From: Chrysochromulina tobinii
Lineage: Eukaryota > Haptophyta > Prymnesiales > Chrysochromulinaceae
Reading direction: 5' to 3'
Assembly: GCA_001275005.1 (NCBI GenBank)
Contig: JWZX01002919.1
Location: 1-53,885 of the forward strand
DNA: 53,885 nt
Shown here one piece after another: positions 39,530-49,411 of the stretch; position 1 is the stretch's first letter, and each line of letters begins with the position of its first letter. The position numbers and the translations under genes were made by a program. Under the pieces are notes generated by a model, which saw nothing but the letters and a program-made list of their open reading frames with translations, was not told where the DNA came from and ran no database searches.

Positions 39530-40109
39530 ATCCAGGTGGCGCACATGATCCCCCCGTGTAGGAGTGCATGTAAGCGCACGCTGCCATTGTGTCTGAGTCC
39601 AACTGCCCATCGTAGTTTTTAACGTACATGTAGTTTGCCACTCGGTCAAAACGGCCCTGGCCACCGCCCTGTTCTCACGCATAATATTTTATATTTGGCA
39701 GATCCGCAGATGCCAGATCACATCATGCATAGATTCGAGAGAGGCGCCTCGGCTCCTCGAGAGTGTCCCTCCGTCCTGTCTGTGTGTCTGACATGAGAGC
39801 TCCGCCGAGCTCCTTACAAGTTACATGTTCCTTAGATCTGGTACTTCATTTCACCCCTTTGAGGCTTTGTAAACGACGCCATCCTTCGTCTTTCTTTTGA
39901 TACGCCGTGGTAGCCCGTTATACGTTAGCTGCATACGTACGGTAGCTTAGTTTTATCTTTGTGTCAAAGGCGTTTGCTCGTGATTTTTTAGCTGGAGGAC
40001 CGAGGTACATGTAACTGACTGACTGATTTCCCGTCTTCACGCGAGCTGTCACGCACTTAACGTCACTCCCGCTCTGTTTTCCCCACAGGGGCGTTCCCCT
40101 GGGAGTGGG
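39530..40109. other. AT-richer intergenic region
   Basis: 580 bp between two plus-strand genes, noticeably AT-richer than coding DNA here, with short ACTG repeats at about 40014-40026. No coding frame or RNA is supported. Confidence 0.35.
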
Positions 40110-40964
40110 ATGCACATGTGGACGGCAAACTGGACGCGGTCGGCCGCCGAGCCCTCCGGCGCGAGTCGGAACACCGGGTGCATGCGCCCCTGTCGGTTGG
40201 CGCTGCTCGTGCTGTACGTGCTGTACGCATCAGCTGCCGAAGACCAATGCCCGAACACCAGTAGCGCGCCTGAGCCCGAGGCGGAGGAGCTGTCAGCCAA
40301 CCCTCGAGTGGTTCGTTTCACAAAGCTACTGACGAATGATGAATGTGATCAGCTGATTGATCTGGGTACCCCGAGGCTCCAACGCTCGGAGATGGGCTCT
40401 TTCGAGCACGCTCCAACCAGCGACGCTGACGCTCCGGCGATCCAGCGCACTTCAAGCTCCATCTTATTTGATCGTCACACGGACGCTGATGAGCCGCTTC
40501 TGCACCACTTGCGAGCGCGCTTGGCGCACCTAGCCGGCCAACCGTTGTCTCTTGCCGAACCACTGCAGCTTACGCGTTACAGCCCTGGCGATTTCTATGG
40601 ATTGCATCTGGATGCGAGCTATGAGGTCCCGCGTGTCGCCACGGTGCTCGTCTACCTCTCCGACGACGTGGAAGGAGGCGAGACGTGCTTCCCGCGCATC
40701 GGCACGGCCGGGCGTATGCGTCCATTAGCTAAGCTAGCAGCGGCCGGCATGCTCGCCAGCGAGCTTGCTAAAGGAAGCCAATATTGCGAAAGCGATAGGG
40801 CCGTGTTGCGTGTGTCGCCGCGCAAGGGCGATGGGCTTCTGTTCTTCCCATTTGTCGACGGCGCGCCTGATCACGATGCCGTGCATGGCGGATGCGCCGT
40901 CCGCCGGGGTGTCAAGTGGGTCGCGCAGCTGTGGTTCACGTTGGGCCTTGACGCGGGTGGATAA
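40110..40964 (+). CDS. Prolyl 4-hydroxylase alpha-subunit-like 2OG-Fe(II) dioxygenase
   Basis: 284 aa from 40110; an alternative ATG at 40182 would begin directly at the hydrophobic signal/anchor (MRPCRLALLVLYVLYASAAE). The catalytic domain has VVRFTKLLTNDECDQLIDL, then RTSSS, YSPGDFYGLHLDASY with iron ligands His166 and Asp168, a TVLVYLSDDVEGGETCFP strand pair typical of P4H, and the distal His259 (AVHGGCAV) followed by Lys269 for 2-oxoglutarate. All catalytic residues are present. These enzymes hydroxylate proline in secretory-pathway proteins; plant and algal forms act on wall glycoproteins. The polyproline EGF protein at 31323-32798 is the kind of substrate expected, though that link is inference. 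No ShKT domain is attached. Confidence 0.9.
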   Translation: MHMWTANWTRSAAEPSGASRNTGCMRPCRLALLVLYVLYASAAEDQCPNTSSAPEPEAEELSANPRVVRFTKLLTNDECDQLIDLGTPRLQRSEMGSFEHAPTSDADAPAIQRTSSSILFDRHTDADEPLLHHLRARLAHLAGQPLSLAEPLQLTRYSPGDFYGLHLDASYEVPRVATVLVYLSDDVEGGETCFPRIGTAGRMRPLAKLAAAGMLASELAKGSQYCESDRAVLRVSPRKGDGLLFFPFVDGAPDHDAVHGGCAVRRGVKWVAQLWFTLGLDAGG

Positions 40965-41145
40965 CGAGTTTAAAGACGACCACCAACCTTCGTCGTCTGT
41001 ACATGAGCACGATTGTCCACATATACAGTATCATCATGTGCCATTTTAAAGGGGTTGAAATTTTTCGAAAATTTTTAATGGGGCCCCACACACACAGCAA
41101 TGGCGTAGTTTTCACAGCTACCGGTACATGTAATGGTGCGACAGG

Positions 41146-42429
41146 ATGCAAAATGCTCTTGTCTCGACCGCGACACCGACTCTGAAGCCTCTGCGGCCTG
41201 TGAAGTCTCTGGCGGTGAACGTCGCTCCGGCGTCGGCTGCGGCGCCGTTAGAGCTCGATGACATTGCAGAGGCGTTCAGCCTGATCGATGCAAACGGCGA
41301 TGGCGTGCTCTCGCGTGCCGAGGTGATTAAGGCTTGCCGGGCGAGCGAGAGGGTGCGCACGCTGCTTGGCCTGCCGAAGAACATCCGCCAAGAGGACGGC
41401 ACGCGTGACTCATTCGAAGAGGTTTTTCAGAAATTTGATGCCGACGATTCCAAGTCGATTACGCTCGACGAGTTCTCAGGTCGACTACTAAAGAGGACGA
41501 GCCCTCAAGCCCCGGCGCCAACGCCGTCGCAAGGGATGGCCTCCACGGGCGACGTGGCCCGCCCCCATGTGCGCGCCGTACCTGCCTGGGTCAGCTCTCC
41601 ACTGCGCGAGGAGCTTTCAGGAAGGCGCAAGAAGGCGCAGTTCCTAGCGAAGCAGGCGCAGATCGCGGCAGAGAACTGGGCCGTCACGTTCATCCAGGCG
41701 GCCTTCCGGAGCAGGAAGGCTCGCGTCCAGACCATGCAAGGGCACGAATCGTCGCACGAATCGGCCGATGAGCACTATGCTGCCATGGTAAGAGCACGAG
41801 CCGGATCCCATTCGATGGTCTTCTGGGAAAGCACACGACAGGAGCTGCTCGCACAGCTTGAGAGTCTGACGTTCGACGGGAAGGCGCCGGGCCAAGCGCT
41901 CCCGGCGCCTCAGCTTTCGCAGGTTATATCCTCGATTGCTGCACTGGACGCGTCGTTGCCCGTCCCGGCCACGATCAAGCAGCGACGAGCCATGATCGAT
42001 GCTTGGTACCAAGCAAATGCTGACGCTGATCCCTCCCCAGACATCATGCGCCTCGCGCGTCTCGCCTTCGGAGCAGTATGCTCTGAGGACGAGGTGGAAT
42101 CTGCACGTCAGAGGGGAGTTCGTGTGGCCGACTTTCACGTGCTCCGTGCTGCTGAGGCCGAAGGTGAGTTCCGCATTCATGCCAATCGGACCCATTGTTT
42201 TTGCCGAGTCGGGGATCGCTTCTTGCTGACGCGGGAGGAAGCGTGGGTGGAGCTGGTTGTGCACGAGAGCGGGAGCGCCAGTGAGGGTGAACACAAAGGC
42301 ATGGCGCGCGTGCAAGCACGTTCAGTTGGCGCGGTGTTGCGGGAACGCGACGCAGGAGGAAGCGCACCTGTGTGGAGCTTCGACGAAGTCCACCCTTCAG
42401 TGCGCAGCCGGCTCCTCGAGTTGACGTGA
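41146..42429 (+). CDS. EF-hand and IQ-motif protein
   Basis: 427 aa, intronless. An EF-hand pair occupies residues about 38-115: IDANGDGVLSRAEV (canonical loop ending in Glu) and FDADDSKSITLDEF. A helical segment NWAVTFIQAAFRSRKARVQ is an IQ-type motif that could bind calmodulin or a calmodulin-like light chain. The remaining C-terminal 220 residues are predicted mostly helical then beta, with GEFRIHANRTHCFCRVGDRF and EEAWVELVVHESG, and have no family I know. Likely a calcium-responsive cytosolic protein. An alternative is that the C-terminal region belongs to an uncharacterised domain common to related algae. Confidence 0.75.
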   Translation: MQNALVSTATPTLKPLRPVKSLAVNVAPASAAAPLELDDIAEAFSLIDANGDGVLSRAEVIKACRASERVRTLLGLPKNIRQEDGTRDSFEEVFQKFDADDSKSITLDEFSGRLLKRTSPQAPAPTPSQGMASTGDVARPHVRAVPAWVSSPLREELSGRRKKAQFLAKQAQIAAENWAVTFIQAAFRSRKARVQTMQGHESSHESADEHYAAMVRARAGSHSMVFWESTRQELLAQLESLTFDGKAPGQALPAPQLSQVISSIAALDASLPVPATIKQRRAMIDAWYQANADADPSPDIMRLARLAFGAVCSEDEVESARQRGVRVADFHVLRAAEAEGEFRIHANRTHCFCRVGDRFLLTREEAWVELVVHESGSASEGEHKGMARVQARSVGAVLRERDAGGSAPVWSFDEVHPSVRSRLLELT

Positions 42430-42904
42430 GGCTGAGGTCTCAGGGTGCATGGGCGGCCACGCAAATCGTGTAATCGCGAGCCTGCCGCGCGACGCGTCAT
42501 TCCACGCGCGGCACGCCCGCCCGATCCACGGGACCGTCATGGTAACTGCAATGTATTTTTTAGCTCCGTCCTCAGTTCGGGAGAACTAATTTAGTTTAGT
42601 CAGGTTTAGTCAAAAACCACTGAGCACTGTAGGGAAATCCCAGTGGAGATTTATTGGAGCAACGTGTGGAACACACAACGCGTTATTAACACCGGCTGCT
42701 CAATGGAAGCACCAAGCCGGTCGACACAGATTGTCACCTGCTACTGTGGCTCACTTCACACTTCCTTCACACAAGGGATTCCCAGGATTACCCAACTTTT
42801 TTGAGGCATCAGCACACAGGCGGCGTGGCGTGTCACGTGCACGCGCGCCCGCTCTTCGCTCCGTGGACGTTGTGTTTTTGCCCTTGGGCTTGTTTTCGCC
42901 GTCG
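42430..42904. other. Intergenic/promoter region of the GH2 gene
   Basis: AT-rich around 42540-42640 with a short TTTAGTT direct repeat (about 42590-42612). A frame open from 42731 continues into the GH2 gene but lacks an ATG until 42905. No separate gene is seen. Confidence 0.35.
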
Positions 42905-45774
42905 ATGTTGACTCTTTTTGACTTTATCGCTGTCGCCGCAGCCGCGCGCACCGACTACATCCTCTCGTACGACTGGAAGTTTGCTTCCGAGAGTTTTCCG
43001 AAGCCCGAGAACTGCAGCGCCTCCAAGTTTCCGGTCGATCTCACAGACAAGCAGTGCTTTGGCCTCAAAAACCAAGCCCAGGTTGCTGATGAGGAGACGT
43101 GCCGCCAGACGTGCTGCGGCAGCGACGAATGCACCGTCTGGCAGTGGTGCCGCCCAGGACATGCCTGCAGCCCTGCCAATTCGTGCTGGACGGGCGACGA
43201 TGTCGACGTCTACTCGTGCACCTCCACACAATCCGGTTGGGCCTCTTCAGGCCGAGGGAATGGTCCGGGCCCGGCGCCGACACCGCAGCCGGGCGACAAG
43301 TGCGCCGATGGCTCGTGGTGTTCGGCGTCCTATGACGACGCGGCATGGCGCAACATCACGCTTCCGCACGACATGGTCGTCGAGGGTGTGTTCACCGAGA
43401 CCGCCGACAAGTCGCACGGCTATCTGCCCTCTGCGATCGGCCGATATCGCAAGCGCTTTGAGGTGCCGGCGAGCGCGCATGGCATGCATGTGCGCCTCGA
43501 CTTCGAGGGTGCGATGGCCAAATCGATCGTCTACCTCAACGGCGTGTGCCTCGGCGGCCACGGCTCCGGCTACACGCCCTTTGGCTTCGAGCTCTCGGCG
43601 GCGAACGTGAGCAAGCTCGTGCGTTACGGCGCGACCAACGTGCTCGCTGTGCACGTTGACAGCCAGGTGGATGACTCGTGGTGGTATGACGGAGGCGGAA
43701 TCTACCGCAACGTGTGCCTCACGGTCACGCCGCCGCTCCACTTTGAGCAGTGGGGCGTATATGCACCGTCCATCGTCGCGGAGCACACGATCTCAGTCGA
43801 CGCGACCACAGCACAGGCGATGCTGTACCCGTCAATCGAGGTGGTCAATGACGGCCCGGGCGCGATCAGCTTCACGCTCACCTCCATCGTCTCGTTCGGC
43901 GGCGCCGAGGTGGGCCGTGCCGTCAGCGTCGGCTTGATCGCCACCGCCCAGGACCGTGCCACCCTCAACCAAACCATCGACCTCGGCACAGCCCACCTGT
44001 GGGGCATCACGCACCCGAACCTGTACACGCTCACGACCATCCTCACGCCCATCGAGCCCGTTGAGGCGGCAGACACGCAGGCATCGGACGTGCTCAACAC
44101 GACGTTCGGCGTGCGCACCATCCGCTTCGATGCGACGAACGGCTTCTTCCTCAACGGCCAGGCAACAAAGATCCTCGGCTGCGCCAACCACCAGGACATC
44201 GCAGGGCTCGGAACGGCCGTACCAGACGCGCTGCAGGCGTACCGCATCACGGCGCTCCAAGAGTTTGGCGCAAACGCGTGGCGCACGGCGCACAACCAGC
44301 CCAGCAAGGCGCTGCTCGAGGCGGCCGACCGGCTCGGCTTCCTCGTTTGGGATGAGAACCACCACAACGGACAGCCGTATGAGATGGAACTACTCATTCG
44401 GCGCGAGTGCGCGAGACCCCTTCACACAGCGCTCCTGATGCACCCGCCCGTGTACTCTCGCGCATCCCTATTGCTAACCGTTGCTTCGATCCGATCGCCC
44501 TCGCTCGCGCGTGCCTCCTCGGCAGCCGCAACCACCCATCGATTGTGATCTGGTCGTTGTGCAACGAGGTGCTCTGCGAGACGAACAACAAGACGGCCGA
44601 TGGCCTGATCGCCATGGGCGTGATCCACAAGTGGGATCCGCTCGGCAACAGACCCGTCTCCGCCAACAATAACGACTTGAACGGCCCTCAGACCATCCTC
44701 GACCTCCAGGGCTTCGACTACGCCACCGGAAGCTACGACGATTGGCACAAGCGCGCGCCCACGATCCCAGCCATCAGCTCCGAGACTTCGAGCGCGTACG
44801 GCGACCGTGGCGAGTACAAGAATGATCCCGCGAGCGGTCATGTGACAGGGTACGATACGGAGAACCCTAGTTGGGGGCAGACGACTGAGGTGGCATGGTC
44901 GGCCATCCTCACCCGAAGCTTCATGTCGGGCGGTTTCACGTGGACGGGATGGGATTACAAAGGCGAGCCAACGCCTTACCAGTGGCCAAACATCAACTCC
45001 CACTTCGGTATCCTCGACATCGCAGGCTTTTGGAAGGATCGCACCTATTGGTACTCAGCCTACTACAAGCCCGAGCAGCCTCAGACGCACGTCTTCCCAC
45101 ACTGGTCTTGGGCGACGGCCGCCGAGCCGGCCGCGCCGCACCGCGTGCCGTGCGAGGGCCTGTGCCACCGAACGCAAAGCAACGGCCAGACTGTGGATCT
45201 CTGGGTCTACACCAACGGCGTGGAGGCCGAGCTTTTTGTCAACAACGCGTCGCTCGGCCGCAAGCCCGTGGCAAAGTACTCCCACGCACAGTGGTCGGCA
45301 GTGCCCTATGTGGCTGGTCGCGTCGAGGCACGATCGTACGCGCAAGTCGGTGACGTGGAGCCCAGCTCGACGGATGTCATCGAGACCGTTGGGCCCGCAA
45401 CCGCGTTGGTCATGCGCCCTGCGGCCAACCTCGCGCCCGGCGCGGCGCTGCCGGCCAATGGTGTGGACGTCGCGTTCTTCCATGTTTCGGTCGTCGATGC
45501 TGCTGGGCGTCTAGTTCCCGGCGCTGCACACAACGTGACCTTTTCCGTCAGTGGGCCGGGCGCTGTGGTGGGCACTGGCAACGGTGACCCCTCCTCCCAT
45601 GTGCCCGATCACGCGCCCGCTCGGCCCGCGTACCACGGTCTCGTGCTCGGCATCGTCAAGGCGGATGACACAGGCGAGGCAGCCGAGATGAACGTCACCG
45701 CATCTGCGATGGGCCTCACGCCAGCCATGCAGACGCTCAAGGTCGAGCGAGGCGAACGCAAGCCACGGCTGTGA
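42905..45774 (+). CDS. Secreted GH2 beta-galactosidase-like enzyme, two exons
   Basis: Exons 42905-44406 and 44526-45774; the GTGCGC..CAG intron (44407-44525) restores the GH2 motif RRD|RNHPSIVIWSLCNEV. Total 916 aa. The ATG at 42905 begins a signal peptide (MLTLFDFIAVAAAA). It is followed by a Cys-rich insert (about residues 36-105; C-x...CRQTCCGSDEC...CRPGHAC) resembling a PAN/Apple-like disulphide module, then the GH2 sugar-binding domain (ITLPHDMVVEG, RYRKRFEV), Ig-like domain, TIM barrel and a C-terminal Ig-like domain. The acid/base is Glu515 in SLCNE, and the nucleophile is likely Glu587 in AISSETSSAYG. Beta-galactosidase is the best guess; beta-mannosidase or glucuronidase specificity cannot be excluded. 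Confidence 0.88.
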
Positions 45775-46299
45775 CGTGTGAGAGCACGGTTGTAAGACCT
45801 GCGAGGTGAGAGCGATTCAGACCCGATTCAGACCCGTGTCACGAGGCAGGGCAGGTGCCATGCTGTCGAAGTTCTCGGATATCGAGATTTGCCGGGGCGG
45901 GGTCCGGACGAATCGTGGGCCGTGGGCTGGCGGGCCACGCCGCGCCGGCCGCCGGGACGGTTCGGTTGCGCGCGGCGGTTGCGGATTTATCAGTACACAC
46001 CGCACTAGAAGAGTAGAATTTTGTCGGATACCGAGACGGCGGACGTACGTGGAATGGAGGTGCATTCTGCATATCCCGATCCGGTCGCACTATGGATCGG
46101 ATCAATCCAAGTATCAATCCCAAGCGAGAAGCGGCGAGCGTGGCGTGGTGCGCGCGCTCTTCGAGCGATGCCCCTATCTGGTCCTTTTCTGGTCCCGTGG
46201 TCCCCTTCTTTCTAATGACCGGTCTATAGAAAGGACTCTCTATGTCTACGCTCAACGCTCGAGCACCCCGCATCGCACGGCTATCGAAGCAACGCCTCG
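45775..46299. other. Convergent intergenic region
   Basis: This lies between the 3' ends of the GH2 gene and the hydrolase gene. A short tandem repeat ATTCAGACCCG (twice, about 45815-45836) is present. No supported coding frame. Confidence 0.35.
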
Positions 46300-47265
46300 T
46301 CATCCCTTCGACCCATTGTGGCCGCCACGGCCGCCAGCGCCACGGCCGCCGTGAGCCACCCCGGCGCGACGTGAGGGTCCGCCCCTGGGATAGGCGCCAG
46401 CCCAAGCCTCCTCGATCGAAGCCGCGGCGGCGGGGGGGCGCCGAAAGGAGAGCAGCCAGGCGTAAAGTGGAATCTCTGTCGGCTCCGAGCCTGGCGGATA
46501 GTAGGCGTTCACCCATGAGGCATGACCTTCCATTTCGGGTACTCCGGCTGCCTGCCAGGCATAGTCCGCTCCGGGTGCGGAATCGATCCGCGTGTACTTG
46601 AGAGGCGCTCGTTGTCCAGTGGCGCGGAGCGCTGCGACCGAGGCATCCGAGAGCAAGACGGGCAAGATGGAGTCGTTCGCTCCGTGGAAGGCCCAAACGG
46701 GCGTGCCGCTGAGAGCTGCTGCCATCTGTGAGACGTCTCGCTGCACAAAGCCGCCACAGACCGGGGCGATGGCGGCGAAGCGCGTTGCATATCGTACATC
46801 CGCAGCTAAGCCCCACGTCCCAATCCCACCTTGGCTCAATCCGGTCAGGTAAACTCGCGAACTGTCAAGGCTGAGCGAGGCCACGTACCGGTCGACGAGG
46901 CCCATTATGGATATTGCAACATTGTTGGAAAAGAATTGTGAAGTGAGTGGTTTTTGAGGCGAGAGCACAACAAAGGGAATCGAGTCCGGGTGACGGCCAG
47001 CGTGCTGCGGCGGGCCTTGCAAAGCAACCTGCTTCAGCGGCGCTGCGCCCGAGCTCTCACCCTGGCCATGTAGGAAGATTAAAAGCGGCCAGCCACCAGG
47101 GGGCGGTGTGCCCGAGGGCACGAAGATAAGATGTGGCAAGTCGCCGTCGATGGCCACCTGCTGCCCGGGCTGTGGTGAGTCGCCAGATTTGGGCAGCCAC
47201 CACATCGAGGACCAGTCTCCGCTCGTCTCGTAGCCTGCCAAGCTCGCAACTATCGCCGAGAACAT
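46300..47265 (-). CDS. Alpha/beta hydrolase, carboxylesterase / PHB-depolymerase-like
   Basis: 321 aa. The fold is recognisable from GGWPLLIFLHGQGESS (oxyanion-hole HG), PFVVLSPQKP, and the nucleophile elbow YLTGLSQGGIGTWGLA with the catalytic Ser of GLSQG. The acid is in VWAFHGANDSILPV (Asp) and the base His in MEGHASWVNAYY. The arrangement matches bacterial-type phospholipase/carboxylesterase and LpqC-like polyhydroxybutyrate depolymerase relatives that act on esters. The C-terminal 40 residues (Gly/Arg-rich) are disordered. No secretion signal is evident: the N-terminus MFSAIVASLAGYET is short and ambiguous. The substrate is unknown. Intronless. Confidence 0.82.
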   Translation of the reverse strand: MFSAIVASLAGYETSGDWSSMWWLPKSGDSPQPGQQVAIDGDLPHLIFVPSGTPPPGGWPLLIFLHGQGESSGAAPLKQVALQGPPQHAGRHPDSIPFVVLSPQKPLTSQFFSNNVAISIMGLVDRYVASLSLDSSRVYLTGLSQGGIGTWGLAADVRYATRFAAIAPVCGGFVQRDVSQMAAALSGTPVWAFHGANDSILPVLLSDASVAALRATGQRAPLKYTRIDSAPGADYAWQAAGVPEMEGHASWVNAYYPPGSEPTEIPLYAWLLSFRRPPAAAASIEEAWAGAYPRGGPSRRAGVAHGGRGAGGRGGHNGSKG

Positions 47266-47551
47266 GTGACCGGCGGGTTGCGGCTCTGGGGACGAACGAG
47301 GCCTCCCAGCTCCCTAGAGTCGGCCGCCGTGTGAACGATAACACGTTCACGTTCACGTTCGTTCACGTTTAATGATGGCAAGACGCACGACCACAGGTCC
47401 CGTGGAGACACAACGTGGAGGGCGCGAGGTGCGGCGCACACACACAGACGCGCCACACCCAACCACACGAACACCGAATCGACCAAAAACGAGGGGGGGC
47501 GGGGGTGTCAAGGGGGTGACGGAGCGGACCCAAAGGGAGTCCCGCTCGCGT
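47266..47551. repeat. Spacer with GTTCAC hexamer run
   Basis: 47342-47368 carries an imperfect tandem array of GTTCAC units. The rest is promoter space for the hydrolase gene and the 3' flank of the next minus-strand gene. No coding support. Confidence 0.5.
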
Positions 47552-49411
47552 TCACGGCCCTTGCCCGCGCGAACGTATAGAGGGTATTCCGCTACGCTTG
47601 CGCCCGGGCCCTTCCCCGTGAGGCTGACTCGGGGCACCACCCGGCCGTGCGAACGCCGGTCCTTGGCCTCGACTGAGCTCACGTACTGGTGCCTCCCCCT
47701 CCCTGTCTGCGCCCGGTTGATGCCCAATTGCCGCACCCGGTGCGTCGCCGCCGGAGTCAGCGGGTGCCTCGTCACTGTCCGAGTCGAACAAGGTGGGAGC
47801 TCGAGGGTCACGTTTGCCACGGCAAGCAGGCCCGGCCCGTCGCTTAGCAGGTCGGTCCGGGGCGCTTGCACGCTGCCCCCGGTTTCGTTTCGCCTTGACT
47901 CTGGGCGGAGGCGGAGCCGCCACTGGGAGGACGCCCTCAGGCGAGCATGCAGCGCAAAGGTCAAGTTGACACGTGTCACACCTGTAGATCCACGTGCCTT
48001 CGCGCAGAGTTCTGCGGCACCCACCATCGCATTTCAGCTGAAGGTGGGAGGGGGGTGCAACGACGAGGAACAGAATGCTATGTCCTCTGGGGCATCGAAT
48101 ACGCCCACGAAGGGCTCCCTCCTGTCCATCGTGTACAACGCACCCCAGGCAAATGTCGATATCACACCCGTGGCCTTCACACATCCACCTGAGATCGCCC
48201 TTCCCGATAGAGCGCCCACAAGGGCCATTGCACCGCACCTGAAAGCTCTGGGGTCCACCTCGAACGGGCGCTGGCACGAGGAAGTGGCCTCGAGTGCACA
48301 CGAATGGGGGCGGGGCTTGGTCAGCGGGGACGGGGGCGGCTGGCGTTGACGGTTCAAGAGGCCGAGATTGATTGCAGCGTCGGTCAAAATCCATGGCGGC
48401 AATAGTAGCTTCGACGGATGAGCGCATAGGTCTAGTCACTGCGGCGGACGCAAGGCGCGCCGCTTCCGCCAAGTCGTCTGCGGCCTCCCGCGCAACTCGA
48501 GCTTTTTCACGCCTTTGGGCATGTGCCGCCGCGCGCCCAGCCTGAGCCTCTTGTTTGCGTTGGCGGGCTTGAAGGGCAGCTTGTCGGACTGCTTCCACAC
48601 GAGCGTGCTTACGCCGCTCGATGGTGGGGTCAAAACCAGCATGACGCAGCCACACCAGCTTCCGCCGGTGCGAGCCAGCGATGGCGAGAAGCTTATCTTT
48701 GAGGTCGTAGAGTTTACCTGCAAGGGCCGTGACGAGTACGATGTAGTCGGCCCACTGGTCGTACGCTCGACACCCCGCGTCACGGCCGCCCTGTCTGTCG
48801 GGCTCGCTGGCCGGCACTCCGCGTACGCGAGGCGGTCTGTCAAGCACCTCTGGGCCTGCCATGGTTGTCCACAACCTGAGTGCGCGGAAGGCCCGGCGAA
48901 CCAAACAAGCCCCGTCCCACGTCTCCCGCAAACCACGTGAAGCCGTCCACACCGAGCGCGGAGCCGGTCGCTGAACGATGACGTCGCGGCCACGATAGCT
49001 GACGACGGTGGTGCGAACAGCGTTGACTTTGATCGCTGAGCCGTGTTTTGCCACGTGCGCCGCCTGGCGCCCCTCACGGAGGATAGCTGAAATCCACTTG
49101 AGGAAACCACGGCCGTAGCCCAGCGCCAAAGATCGCGCCGTCTCTTTGGACTCAAGGACCCGTTGAGATCGGGGCGTGTCGGGTAGGCCCAGCATAAACC
49201 GAAGTGCAGCGTGCTTTTCTCTGGGTCCGAGAGAATGGGCTTGACCAGATAGCGCCGCGAGCGCGTATCGCGCTTGAACGATAACACAACAGAACAGGGC
49301 CTGTGAATTAGAACGAGACACGAGAGCATTAACTGAACACTGACCAGTGACCACGCGCTTGACACATGTCTCCGGTCTCACACTACACCTGATTTCGGTG
49401 CGGTATCGCAT
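47552..49411 (-). CDS. Protein with paired C1-like zinc fingers, start uncertain
   Basis: 619 codons of open frame. The N-terminal 210 residues are unfamiliar, with Arg/Ala-rich helices (RRKHARVEAVRQAALQ...) in the middle. Then come two similar zinc-binding modules: CTRGHFL...CNGPCGRSIGKGDLRWMCE..CDIDICLGC and CPRGHSI...CDGGCRRTLREGTWIYRCDTCQLDLCAAC, each with a C-x2-GH head and C-x2-C tail like DC1/C1-like or ZZ fingers. The tail is Arg/Pro-rich. The first 40 codons overlap the 3' end of the next gene, and a plausible splice acceptor (TTCTAATTCACAG) lies just before ALFCCVIVQARYALAALS, so the annotated ATG is probably not the real start. Function unknown. Confidence 0.5.
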   Translation of the reverse strand: MRYRTEIRCSVRPETCVKRVVTGQCSVNALVSRSNSQALFCCVIVQARYALAALSGQAHSLGPREKHAALRFMLGLPDTPRSQRVLESKETARSLALGYGRGFLKWISAILREGRQAAHVAKHGSAIKVNAVRTTVVSYRGRDVIVQRPAPRSVWTASRGLRETWDGACLVRRAFRALRLWTTMAGPEVLDRPPRVRGVPASEPDRQGGRDAGCRAYDQWADYIVLVTALAGKLYDLKDKLLAIAGSHRRKLVWLRHAGFDPTIERRKHARVEAVRQAALQARQRKQEAQAGRAAAHAQRREKARVAREAADDLAEAARLASAAVTRPMRSSVEATIAAMDFDRRCNQSRPLEPSTPAAPVPADQAPPPFVCTRGHFLVPAPVRGGPQSFQVRCNGPCGRSIGKGDLRWMCEGHGCDIDICLGCVVHDGQEGALRGRIRCPRGHSILFLVVAPPSHLQLKCDGGCRRTLREGTWIYRCDTCQLDLCAACSPEGVLPVAAPPPPRVKAKRNRGQRASAPDRPAKRRAGPACRGKRDPRAPTLFDSDSDEAPADSGGDAPGAAIGHQPGADREGEAPVRELSRGQGPAFARPGGAPSQPHGEGPGRKRSGIPSIRSRGQGP

